Positions 9,851 through 19,401 of a DNA stretch of 64,000 nucleotides are shown piece after piece (position 1 is the first letter of the stretch; each line of letters begins with the position of its first letter). A program made the translations under genes and the position numbers. The notes below the pieces were generated by a model, which saw only the letters and a list, made by a program, of their open reading frames with translations, was not told the DNA's origin and made no database searches. Source of the stretch: Chondrus crispus (taxonomy: Eukaryota; Rhodophyta; Florideophyceae; Gigartinales; Gigartinaceae); NCBI RefSeq assembly GCF_000350225.1, contig NW_005179326.1:343957-407956 (forward strand), written 5' to 3'.

Positions 9851-11076
9851 GTCGTCCACCTCATCGATCAAATACAGGTCTCAACAATGCCACCACATTC
9901 AGTATTTCGCGTAGTTCTTGCGAAAGTATTTTCCGGTTATTGCTTGATGTAACTGGCATTGGTACCCATTGCGACCCCGATATGGAATTCACCATGGATT
10001 CATTCTCCAGACCAACAATACAAGAATTAGTACGGAAGGTATATACAGAGGAAAAAAGGCAGCGACAGGCAAACGTGAATCTGACGTACAGGGATCTTCT
10101 TCCAAAGGAGATCCAAGCAATGTCTAGGGCTAGATTCCCGATCTTGAATCACAGTTTCAGTCGTGGAATTGAGCCGACGAAGAAGCACGCTGATGTCGAC
10201 CTCCGGGAACTCAAGACCTACGGAAGAATCAAGAAACTTACAGCCATTGCAGCTCTCTGCCTCATGTTACAGACGCAAGGAAATAGAGGTTCTTGTCACG
10301 CTGTGCTGTCCCGATTTGCGAAGGAAGGTATGAACGAAGAAGGTTGCAAAGTTCTATTCTCTTCATTATCGAAAGTCATGCTATTTATGAGTAGCCCATG
10401 TACCGAAAAAAGCTGTAACACAATAACGCAAGCGAGAACTAAGCTACTACGCACTTCGTTCAGTGAGGAAAAATGTGAAAGTTTCATTGAGGTAGGAACT
10501 GCAACGATATACCCTTCAATGAGAAGACTTCACGGAAAACAGTTGTCCCAAGATCAAGTTGCAGTTCGAATCGGTGAGTGCAAGGAGGCAAAGTTCACTT
10601 ACTCGGCTGGCACAGCATTCCCCGTTCCCTGTCAGCAATATCCCCAGACTGGGCTAGAGGGTTTGGGAGACCTTTATTCTGGGCAGTTTTTAGTTTGGAA
10701 AACGAATCTATTGTCTCGGGTTGAAGTGTTGGGAGATCTCAATAGGGTTATTGGAACCGCGATTTTTGCCAGACCTATGCATCAATATGCTGGTTTCTCA
10801 GGAGAACAGATACGTGCAAAAAATGTCATGGACCCTGCCGGTGCTATATTGATATTCGACTTCAAGATGAATCTTGTCGCTGCTGAAAACGTGCAACTTG
10901 CAAACAAAGAGCATTATATTTACAAGGAATGGTATCAGTTGCAAGCCCTTCAGAGATTTAAGACTTCTCATTTTAGGAACGGGAACCCACCTTCGCAACT
11001 CATACACATTGTTCAGGCCCCTTGTCTAGCGTTGCTTTGGAACAAAGCAAAAGTACGGCCGATAGAGACAAAGTAG
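9847..11076 (+). CDS. Hypothetical protein, downstream ORF of pair
   Basis: 409 residues from an ATG that overlaps the preceding stop (ATGA). A central Leu/Ala-rich helical stretch (AAL CLMLQTQGN region) is followed by several cysteines, and the C-terminal third looks like a folded globular domain. No catalytic motif was recognised. The long uninterrupted frame argues for recent coding function. Position between a KDZ transposase and a Ulp1-helicase suggests it belongs to a mobile element, but this is inference. Confidence 0.55.
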   Translation: MSRPPHRSNTGLNNATTFSISRSSCESIFRLLLDVTGIGTHCDPDMEFTMDSFSRPTIQELVRKVYTEEKRQRQANVNLTYRDLLPKEIQAMSRARFPILNHSFSRGIEPTKKHADVDLRELKTYGRIKKLTAIAALCLMLQTQGNRGSCHAVLSRFAKEGMNEEGCKVLFSSLSKVMLFMSSPCTEKSCNTITQARTKLLRTSFSEEKCESFIEVGTATIYPSMRRLHGKQLSQDQVAVRIGECKEAKFTYSAGTAFPVPCQQYPQTGLEGLGDLYSGQFLVWKTNLLSRVEVLGDLNRVIGTAIFARPMHQYAGFSGEQIRAKNVMDPAGAILIFDFKMNLVAAENVQLANKEHYIYKEWYQLQALQRFKTSHFRNGNPPSQLIHIVQAPCLALLWNKAKVRPIETK

Positions 11077-11790
11077 TCGTAGCAGCTTTCTGATCTAAGT
11101 AACATAGCTGTGTAATAAATTGAACAAGAAGAACAGATGAAGACAATATTGTTTGCGTGAACAGGCCACAAGTCAAAAATAATACGGGATGAAAAGTGGA
11201 GGCTATGTGTCAAATTGGCCTGAGCTATAGACACAACAGCTCTATGTGCGATGAGCTACCCAAATGCTATATCAAAATGAGTTCAGCGGGTAAATCTGCA
11301 TCATAATTTGACCGCATTGATGTTGGCCAGCACACAACCCTCTCACAAAATCCAGTGCCACTGACACGCCGGTTCACGACCGCAGATGAGGTTTCAAAAC
11401 AAAACGTCAACGACCAAATCCGCACAAATTTAGTTGAGGAGACGGACCCCTACAGTAGAGATGGCACAGAGTGCAAATTGGACAACGGGATTCTCAAGGC
11501 GGGCGGAAACACAGAGGAAATGCATTTGCTCGAACCCGTGAAATAAGAGGGGACGGACGTGGAGGGGAACATGAGGGTACAGGACAGAATAATAATAATA
11601 ATTTCGTGGATAAATAAGCTTGCCTCTTCTTGTAAAACATTGCAGAGTAGGATGCTCTGACGAACAGCATGACGACGACGGTTTGTTGCATAGTACACGT
11701 GTGTTCGTAGCTTCCACCTCGATGGAATGGCGTGACCGTGACGAAGGAGAAATAGGGATAGGAATGCGCAATGCGCCGAACATGTCTGAG
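11077..11790. other. Intergenic, nothing recognised
   Basis: Open frames on the minus strand (11430-11953) overlap one another in several frames and run into the downstream tandem array, so they are probably not genes. A short AATAATAATAATAATT run occurs near 11589. Confidence 0.35.
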
Positions 11791-11795
11791 GCCTT

Positions 11796-12285
11796 CTAGG
11801 GCTCGGAGATTGCAGCCGTCTAGGGCTCGAAAATGATTGAAGGAACATTGGATTGAAGATAAAATTCGACTGCATTCCGGCCCTATAAGGCTCAAAGGAA
11901 TTCGAGTACTCTTGGGCTCGTGAGGATTGGAGCCCTATAGGACTCGAAATCATTCGAGCCCTATAAGGCTCGAAGGAATTCGAGCACTAATGGGCTCGTG
12001 AGGATTGGAGCCCTATAGGACTCGAAATCATTCGAGCCCTATAAGGCTCGATGGAATTCGAGCACTCTTGGGCTCGTGAGGATTGGAGCCCTATAGGACT
12101 CGAAATCATTCGAGCCCTATAAGACTCGAAGGAATTCGAGCACTAATGGGCTCGTGAGGATTGGAGCCCTATAGGACTCGAAAACATTCGAGCCCTATAA
12201 GGCTCGAAGGAATTCGAGCACTCTTGGGCTCGTGAGGATTGGAGCCCTATAAGACTCGAAAACATTCGGGCTCTGTAGGGCTCCG
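11796..12285. repeat. 78-bp tandem array with 156-bp higher order
   Basis: Units built from GAGCCCTATAAGGCTCGAA-type inverted motifs recur every 78 bp: the AGGATTGG landmark is at 11923, 12001, 12079, 12157 and 12235. Alternate units carry CTCTTGGG or CTAATGGG, giving a 156-bp higher-order period. Degenerate flanking units extend to about 11796. A single related copy lies at 26915-26966. Each unit can fold on itself because CTCGAA and TTCGAG pairs flank the CCCTATAGG cores. Confidence 0.9.
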
Positions 12286-12362
12286 ACTAGAATGTACCAA
12301 TAGAAGAAATATGATCCGACGCATCCTGTGCCTTTCTTCCAGCCCCCATTATATGCAAAAAT

Positions 12363-12406
12363 GTTGATGTACGGCGCTGCGTCCTTGATGTACGGTGCTG
12401 CGTCCT
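12363..12406. repeat. 22-bp tandem duplication
   Basis: The sequence TTGATGTACGG[C/T]GCTGCGTCC is repeated once in direct tandem. No associated gene. Confidence 0.6.
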
Positions 12407-12607
12407 TTCAGCGAAATTAATTAAAAAATAGACACCTTGCCGTAAAGTCAATGTAAAATCTGATCCTTTACAGAGTATGCACTCTCTACTACAGTGCATG
12501 TACGACCGATGAATTCCAACAAGTGTATGGCCTGACTATGGAGCGTTTCACGCCTATGGAACGTATCACGCCTGTGACATTCGAGCAGCACCGTGCCTTT
12601 GTAAACA

Positions 12608-12905
12608 GCATCGCGTAGGTCACGTTCCTGTGATCCATCACCTCCTTCTCCCCCTCGCCCGAGCCGCCTTTCGCTGCACCATCCCGTAGCTCCCGTTTTC
12701 GTAGTTCATCACCCCCGCCCCCTCGCCTGAACCGCCCCTCCTGCAGCATCAGGTAGCTAGCGTTGCCGTGGCCGATCACCCCCTCCTCCTCGCCCGAAAC
12801 CGCCCCTGCTGCAGCATCGCGTAGCTCGCGTTCCCGCGGTCCATCTTCCCCCTCGACCTAACCGCCCCTTCTGCAGCATCGCGTAGCTCACATTTTCGTA
12901 GTCCT
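12608..12905. repeat. Five degenerate 62-71-bp tandem repeats
   Basis: The landmark GCATCGCGTAGCTC recurs at about 12609, 12679, 12747, 12815 and 12877, followed each time by a TCC-AT-CCCCC-TCGCCC-GCCGCC tract. The array is strongly C-rich on the plus strand. No coding assignment. Confidence 0.75.
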
Positions 12906-13159
12906 TCATGACTATGGTAAATCTATGCGTTCATGTCCGAAATTTGCCCGTTTGTTTTCTAAAAAGTGGCCAAATTTGCGAAATGCGTGCGCACCGACTG
13001 ACACTCTCACACAAACATGAGATTTAATAAGGCGGGATAGTTTGGTCTGCGGGGGGCCCGTTCGCACAGTTAGTGCTATCTATTTCGCCTCCAAGTGAGC
13101 TGCATTCCGAAATGCACATGCTCGGTGCAAACGCATTTAACGTGTTAATGAACACTAGC

Positions 13160-16100
13160 CTATTCAATATGTGGCGATGGAGATCGCTTAGGAACCAAAG
13201 AGAGTCGACGACGGCTAGTTGAGTGCGGAGGCCTTGAATACAGCGGTTGTAAATATGTATAAGCTTCTTCTTCCCTCTTTGATCCTTTCCGTAGGGCCGA
13301 CAAGTACTTTTTCCAAGAAGGGCTCGCCTGTGCGATTGTCCCGCACTTTCCGATAACTACAAGAGCTTCTCGGGCTCTTGAAAAGGCTACACAAGCTGAG
13401 TTCTTGTTCTCGTAGAACTGGAACAGATTAGGCCTTACCGACCCTTCGTTATGCGCTAGCACTGTTCTAACCAGAGAAATGACTACGACATCGTATTCTT
13501 TGCCTTGTGATGAGTCGAATGTAAGCACTTCGACCTTACTCTTCTCTAAGCCTCTCCTCTGCAAGAGACTGATTATATTGTTCTTCTGAGCATTGTATGG
13601 CGTCAAGATTCCAATTCCACTACTCCTTCCTTGCGCACGTGTCCAGCCACTTACCATGTCCACAATAACCTCTGCCTCAAATTCATTTCGATATCCTCCT
13701 CCCTCTGTGTTTTTCTCCTCGGCGTTCGGAAATTCGTTCCCAGATACGTGTTGACTGTCCACAAGATTGACAATACTGAGAGGGATGTCCAGTGTTTGAA
13801 GTTCTATCATTGTACTCGATGTACGGTTTTCCGTTCTCCTTTCACCGTTCTTGACGGTGTGTTTGTAGAACAATGAGCTGACAAGGGTACCGATGGGCTG
13901 GGCACTTCGCATTTGAGTGTCGAGAAGAAAAACGCACCGAGGGGAAGCGTTCCAAATGTCTTTGTGCTGAGTCTCTTTCCCAGTCCGGAAGGTAGGTTTT
14001 TTGGAGCGGAATTTGAGTGCCTTGTTGAAGAAATGCGATTCCGCTCGTTTGTGACTTGTCCAAGACCTGAAAGATTTGTCGTCAAACGGCTGTAGTTGTG
14101 CGCAGTCACCGACGCAGACAATAGACGTGCCATGTTCTGGTTCCCCAACAGCAGAAATTATTCGTGAAAGGGTTGCGACAAGCTCTGTCTCTTCTGCATA
14201 TGCAGCTTCATCTACGATTATCAAATCGAAAGATGTCACAGGCGTCCAGTCCAGGGCGATTGCCGCTCCGAAAGTGGAGAAAAAAGCTCTTTGCCGTGTC
14301 AAAATTTGCTTTTCACTCATCTTGTAGGCACGTGCAAGTCGTGCCACCGTTCGGTTCTGGACGAAAGGGATCGTTGAGTTGTAGCCAAGTCGAAGAGGCT
14401 TGATGTCTGCTGAGCCATGCTTTGGAATTTTGGCGTTATATTTGATGAGTATGTCGTCCAATGCAGCGTTGGTAACGGTTAAAACCAGGACTCGTCCATT
14501 GAACTCGTTACAACATTCCGTGTTTCTCGGCAATGAGCTTCCTTCCCTCAATGGCTTCTCGGCAACTCCAAGGATTCGGTCGATTGCAGCCAGGGCAAGG
14601 ATAGTAGCAACATGAGATTTCCCAGTGCCCGGAGGTCCTTGACAAAAGAAAGTCATCGACATGAACCGTGAGGGGTCATCATTCCCTCCACTATAACTTC
14701 GAGGCCCTTTCAAATACATTTGTCGCAAGAAATCCCTTCCTTTGGGATGCAAGGAGTAGTACGCTACAGCTGACGACGCCCATGACGCGAGAAACTCGAG
14801 CTGACTGTCGTTAAGGCTTTCGGAGAGGTCAGAAGCGTAACGTCGCATCTTTCGCCGCGCCTGTTCCATTATTAGTTCTGCAATACCAGCAGGTCTAATG
14901 GTAAACGACTTCTGTGGTCCACTTGCAACTGTATGGGGAACTGAGTCAAAATCGAGTTGTTGGCGAACGGCCACTGTCATCGAAAATTTGTTCAGCTGCC
15001 GTTGCATGAGACCTTCAATATCAGTAAATCCCAACGTCACTCCTCTGTCTAGAAGAGGCAGGCTATTAATGTCTTTAAACATGGTGAAACTCCTTCTCAA
15101 ATTGTGTTCTCCGACCTTGTATATAAGCAGTGATCTGTAAGAACCTTCAGCCAACATTTTTCTAGCTGACGGCCTTTGACGCGTACCTCGAACGAGTGGA
15201 ATATCGTCAAGTATGCATAGGTTCAGTTCGTAATTCAGGTTTTGACGGCTTTGTGTTCCTTCTTCACTTCTGTGCGGCGGACTCACCACAAGTGCCAATT
15301 TAGTAGTCATGATTATGTTAGAACTGTCCAAGAAGTACATCCTGACGACATCCATAACTGCGAAGTTGATTTTACGACCAGCCAGGTCACGAGAGTCAAC
15401 ATGGTCGTTGGCAGACTCTTGAACGACATAGATGACTTTTACGGAACTTATTTCATTCCCAATGAAGAACGAGTCGATATCTCCATACGAAGAAGCCGGA
15501 AATGCAAGCGGTCCTATCCCCATGGAATCATTTGTGTCCCAAAAGCGGGACGGTAACGGCCGAACGTCATGGACGTCGGTCACAGCTCCACGCCACCCGA
15601 CAACCGTGCCATCACATCTGTGGTAGACAGGACCAAACATATGTGGCGGATCATTGTAGTTCCAGGCATATGGATTGATGCATACTAAGTCTTCAGCAGA
15701 GGCAAAGAGCATACATGCAGAGACAAGTGCATCACGGCGTCGCGCAGTGCTGTACTCATGCAATTTTGAGGAGCTACCTGCAATCCATCCAGTGACAGGT
15801 GCTTTGAGGATGTTTCCAATATCTCTATCCAGGGACTGTACGGCCATAGTCTTGCAACTCGTGCCACACCCGCGAGACGAGATCCAATGAGCGTTTTGCA
15901 CTGTGGTGTACAGAACGCGAAAGAAGCAAGATGCGAACACCTCAATATCGCCTTGGGCATACTGAGACAAGGAGTAAAGTTCAGTTGAGCATTCTGTAAT
16001 TGAAAACAAAAAACGTTGTTCTCGCAGCTGGTGTTTTTCTGCGTAGCGTCCCGTTCTTTGAATATCCGTCATGCACTGGCTTCGAATAATGGGTGGAGCT

Positions 16101-18253
16101 GTAGTGGAAGATCCAGGAATAGCAGTTCCAGGAGGAGGAGCAGGTTCCCGAGGTGCTGCTGAACGCTCCAGAAAGACAGAAATAAGCCGAGGCGTGGGTA
16201 CAACCCTGTCACCATGCACATTGACGAAGAGGGCATTTGAAGCGTCAAAGGCGTTAAGAAGGGCCTTCTTCGTATCCTCTCCTGCGTCGATGCTCAGCCT
16301 CTCTGACATTTCTGTCCACAGTGCTTTGTACATTTCCCTGAAGACAGAGTTGGGGAATTGCAGAAGAGCAGATTCTCCGATCTTGCCTTGCATCCTCCTC
16401 CCGGTCTGTGAGTTCGTTCTACTTCTCCATTCTTCGAAAAACGACTTGCCGGCCTTCTTCATTACCTTCTGTGCCATCTCCAGGGCCTCATTCATACCCT
16501 TATATGTCTGCTTCCCAGGTTCACCGGTACGGAGGTCAACACCACTCTTCAGAAACCTTCCTGCGCGAATGTGCTCAATTGGATCTTGACTCTCCAATCC
16601 AACACCAAGGATGCTGTTAAGCAATTCACTTCGTGTCTCGCGCGGCGTAAGTTCTCCAAGATTTGTAACCCTTTCCAGACATTGAAGTATGTATTCACAA
16701 ACGCCGACGACGTGAACTGAAATTTCCTGCATCAAAATGCGAGCCTCAGGAGTATAACGGGTCGTAATTCTAGCAGTGCTGTTGACACCCACGCCGAATA
16801 TGGCAAGCAAGGTTCGCATTTCAGAGTGGAGTGTTGATGCTTTCCTTTTGTTGCTCTTTGTGATGTCGAGTTTCACACAGGAATTCACATTGAGTACGAA
16901 GTTGGGAGTGCGCACCAGGACACCCGAATCGGGATAACAGCGCATGGTGATGAATACCCTTTCTGCTAGATCTTGCCCAGGAAGGTTATAACAGCATTCA
17001 GCGGCAGCCCAAAGCGATCCCATTGGAATGTGCAATATTCCCGAATGCATGCCAGCAGCAAGCTTGGGGCCTTTCTTGACGTCGTTTGCGAACCGATTCT
17101 TGAAATCCAGCTTGAGTTCTGCCTTTCGATTTTCTTGACGCCTGAACATATTCAGGCCCTCTGCGGTTTTGCTTTTGGTTGCGGCAGACCACATGTAGCT
17201 CAATGACTCATCTATTTTCCAGTTGGCAACTTGGAAGATGTCCGCCGTGCTCGCTACCTGCGAGATTTGCTCCACTGGCAGACGGTAATAAGCCAGGGCA
17301 TTTCTTAGTCGCGCCGGGGGGCGGATATCATTTCTCTTGGTACACTTCACAGCGAGTCTCATCTTCATTGTGTCAATGAAGTCATGGATGGCTTCATTCG
17401 GCTTTCTAGCTTCAGATGTCATTTTGGAACCCGAGAGAACCAAATGGCAATACATGGCTACAAACGTCGAGCAATTCATATGGCTTCGCGACATGTCCTG
17501 GTCTCCTTCGCACTCCTTGACCTTTTCCAGCTTAAAGTGCTGAGACATCTCGGAGTTTGACATTTTGAAATTCAACCTTGATGACGCGCCGTCCCAAAGC
17601 CAATCTGTAACTGCGCTTATTACAATGTGATCCTTGTGCGGAGAAGTGGATCCCAAACTGTCGTAGTGCCTGATGAAAATTTCTCTGTCGTGCGGAGGGC
17701 ATGTGCAACTTCCATGCCTGAAGCACTGCGACCCAGAAGACAGGCCTTCAATTACGGAAAGGGAATAATGATTTTCATAGAAGAGTGGAACAAGAACGAC
17801 AACGTCTTTGAGGAAGATATGGTTCCAGAACTTCAGGGGCTGCAAGTGATTCTGGAATCTTGACCTCCTTCGTGGGTCCCGTGCCATGTACACGCTCATT
17901 AGCTCCAGTTCGTGGACTAATGAGTGACATTTCGGGTTGTACTGTGCTGCAATAGCCTCATTACATACCCATAGGAAAGCATCGAACGACACCATACTCA
18001 TTGGCTGGTTCTTCAGCCCATTGACGTCCTCGTTACTCAAAGAATAAACTGTACCTACCAGGGTCGTGTATTGGAAGGCTTCTTCAGTTGCCGCAGGTTG
18101 GTCATCTTCAATTATCAAGACTGCGTGATCCTCCGTCACAGTCGCCTTTGCTTCGGTTTCGCGTTTTGGTTTCGATGAAGCGTCCTGGACCTCTTTGGGG
18201 TCATCCGCGGAAGGCTTTCGTTGCTGCAATCGCCCTTGGTTCAAGCCTTTCAT
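13160..18253 (-). CDS. Ulp1-like protease / SF1 helicase fusion
   Basis: A single frame of about 1,700 codons. The N-terminal part is acidic. A Ulp1/C48-like cysteine-protease region follows, with His in ENHYSLSVI, Asp in RHYDSLGS and Cys in HMNCSTF; the usual Gly after the Cys is absent. A long unrecognised middle region comes next. The C-terminal ~500 residues form an SF1A helicase of UPF1/SETX type: Walker A QGPPGTGKS, Walker B LIIVDEAAYAEE, motif III GDCAQLQPF, motif V TFDSSQGKEYD, motif VI VAFSRAREAL. The start given is the first ATG. The frame stays open upstream to 18727, coding a basic stretch that looks like real protein (RRRK, NLS-like) but without an ATG, so a spliced or frameshifted first segment is likely. 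A mobile-element origin is inferred. Confidence 0.85.
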   Translation of the reverse strand: MKGLNQGRLQQRKPSADDPKEVQDASSKPKRETEAKATVTEDHAVLIIEDDQPAATEEAFQYTTLVGTVYSLSNEDVNGLKNQPMSMVSFDAFLWVCNEAIAAQYNPKCHSLVHELELMSVYMARDPRRRSRFQNHLQPLKFWNHIFLKDVVVLVPLFYENHYSLSVIEGLSSGSQCFRHGSCTCPPHDREIFIRHYDSLGSTSPHKDHIVISAVTDWLWDGASSRLNFKMSNSEMSQHFKLEKVKECEGDQDMSRSHMNCSTFVAMYCHLVLSGSKMTSEARKPNEAIHDFIDTMKMRLAVKCTKRNDIRPPARLRNALAYYRLPVEQISQVASTADIFQVANWKIDESLSYMWSAATKSKTAEGLNMFRRQENRKAELKLDFKNRFANDVKKGPKLAAGMHSGILHIPMGSLWAAAECCYNLPGQDLAERVFITMRCYPDSGVLVRTPNFVLNVNSCVKLDITKSNKRKASTLHSEMRTLLAIFGVGVNSTARITTRYTPEARILMQEISVHVVGVCEYILQCLERVTNLGELTPRETRSELLNSILGVGLESQDPIEHIRAGRFLKSGVDLRTGEPGKQTYKGMNEALEMAQKVMKKAGKSFFEEWRSRTNSQTGRRMQGKIGESALLQFPNSVFREMYKALWTEMSERLSIDAGEDTKKALLNAFDASNALFVNVHGDRVVPTPRLISVFLERSAAPREPAPPPGTAIPGSSTTAPPIIRSQCMTDIQRTGRYAEKHQLREQRFLFSITECSTELYSLSQYAQGDIEVFASCFFRVLYTTVQNAHWISSRGCGTSCKTMAVQSLDRDIGNILKAPVTGWIAGSSSKLHEYSTARRRDALVSACMLFASAEDLVCINPYAWNYNDPPHMFGPVYHRCDGTVVGWRGAVTDVHDVRPLPSRFWDTNDSMGIGPLAFPASSYGDIDSFFIGNEISSVKVIYVVQESANDHVDSRDLAGRKINFAVMDVVRMYFLDSSNIIMTTKLALVVSPPHRSEEGTQSRQNLNYELNLCILDDIPLVRGTRQRPSARKMLAEGSYRSLLIYKVGEHNLRRSFTMFKDINSLPLLDRGVTLGFTDIEGLMQRQLNKFSMTVAVRQQLDFDSVPHTVASGPQKSFTIRPAGIAELIMEQARRKMRRYASDLSESLNDSQLEFLASWASSAVAYYSLHPKGRDFLRQMYLKGPRSYSGGNDDPSRFMSMTFFCQGPPGTGKSHVATILALAAIDRILGVAEKPLREGSSLPRNTECCNEFNGRVLVLTVTNAALDDILIKYNAKIPKHGSADIKPLRLGYNSTIPFVQNRTVARLARAYKMSEKQILTRQRAFFSTFGAAIALDWTPVTSFDLIIVDEAAYAEETELVATLSRIISAVGEPEHGTSIVCVGDCAQLQPFDDKSFRSWTSHKRAESHFFNKALKFRSKKPTFRTGKETQHKDIWNASPRCVFLLDTQMRSAQPIGTLVSSLFYKHTVKNGERRTENRTSSTMIELQTLDIPLSIVNLVDSQHVSGNEFPNAEEKNTEGGGYRNEFEAEVIVDMVSGWTRAQGRSSGIGILTPYNAQKNNIISLLQRRGLEKSKVEVLTFDSSQGKEYDVVVISLVRTVLAHNEGSVRPNLFQFYENKNSACVAFSRAREALVVIGKCGTIAQASPSWKKYLSALRKGSKREEEAYTYLQPLYSRPPHSTSRRRLSLVPKRSPSPHIE

Positions 18254-18727
18254 ACGAAATCGGGATGGTTGAAGTGCTTCAATTTTATCCTCATCTTGGA
18301 CGCATTCAATCTCATCATCTCTTTCGACGGGTACAACCTCTTCTCTTGCTGCTCTGTGTGAGGGATTAATCTCGCCACCAGGGCCTTTAGGACTAAGTTG
18401 CTCCTGTACATCTTCGGAATCCAATGCTATCGGAGAAAACGTCTTTCGTGCCGCTTTCCTTCTTCTGGGTTCATTTCTGGACGAGACATCAGCGTGCGGC
18501 TGACTTGCACTCTTCGGACCTTTTGCTTGAATACGACGACGTTTGTTTCGTTGCGCGCGAGTTTGAATCGGTGACGGGTCAGTGAAAGTACTTCTGACCG
18601 ACGAAATCGGAAGCGATCCGGACAGCGGAGCAGCGGAGAGCAGACGGTACTCGACTATGACGTCGGGTGCAACTGAAATGCCTTCGAAGTTTCGAGATCT
18701 GGCTTTCGAAGAGGATGTCTTGACGAG

Positions 18728-19270
18728 TCAGCATTCGAAGTCATGGTCCGAAACCTGCTAATTATTTCAACTTGGCAGCCCGTAAGCGCAGATGATCTAA
18801 ATTTAACGGTAAAACATTGCATGGATTTAACGTCACGTGTCGTTTTCAGAGATCATCCGATTTTGCTTTCAGGGCCAGAATAAAATTATTGAAGGCATTG
18901 AAAATGGCCTGGAAGGGTCTCTCTGTAGAGGTACCACTCAGTGGTATTGGGAAGGGCTGTGAAGGGGCTCTTGTGGAAAAATAAGATTCGACCCCTCTTC
19001 GAATCAGAGTGTGCTAGTTGTCGAGCTTACGTCATTCGAGATAGAAAAGAGCATGTTTTGGTCACAATAGTATAGTATGAGAGATCGGATAATTGCAATT
19101 GTGGGGGGTAGAGACTCTCTACCCCTCACAATTACAACATCGTATTATTGCATATCTCTCTACCAGAGAGGTATGCAATAATGTTGCTACATACTCTCGA
19201 AAAGTATGCGGAGTAGTCAAATAGAGTGCAAAATAAGTTGCGCTAAATCGGGATTATTTGCGGAATCTGC
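18728..19270. other. Intergenic with two adjacent hairpins
   Basis: No gene seen downstream of the open frame's TGA at 18728-18730. Two strong inverted repeats lie side by side. At 19097-19133, AATTGTGGGG...TAGAG pairs with CTCTACCCC-TCACAATT; at 19144-19182, ATTATTGCATA-CTCTC pairs with GAGAG-TATGCAATAAT. They may be the remnant of a foldback element. Confidence 0.5.
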
Positions 19271-19380
19271 AGCTCAAATTGAGATAACATGCGCACATTT
19301 CACCTCACGTTGAGATGACATGCGCACATTTCACCTCAAGTTGAGATGACATGCGCATATTTCACCTCAAGTTGAGATGA
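19271..19380. repeat. 31-bp tandem repeat, about 3.5 copies
   Basis: The landmark ACATGCGCA recurs at 19287, 19318 and 19349, exactly 31 bp apart, each followed by TTTCACCTCA-GTTGAGATG. Each unit contains the inverted pair CTCAA/TTGAG. A related but degenerate pair occurs at 30897-30960, also ending in TTGCACC. Confidence 0.85.
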
Positions 19381-19401
19381 GCGATGCTTATTGCACCCTA
19401 A

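Noticed and set aside
11430..11953. Overlapping minus-strand ORFs of 117-167 codons
   Set aside because: Several frames are open at once and they run into the tandem repeat; no recognisable features.
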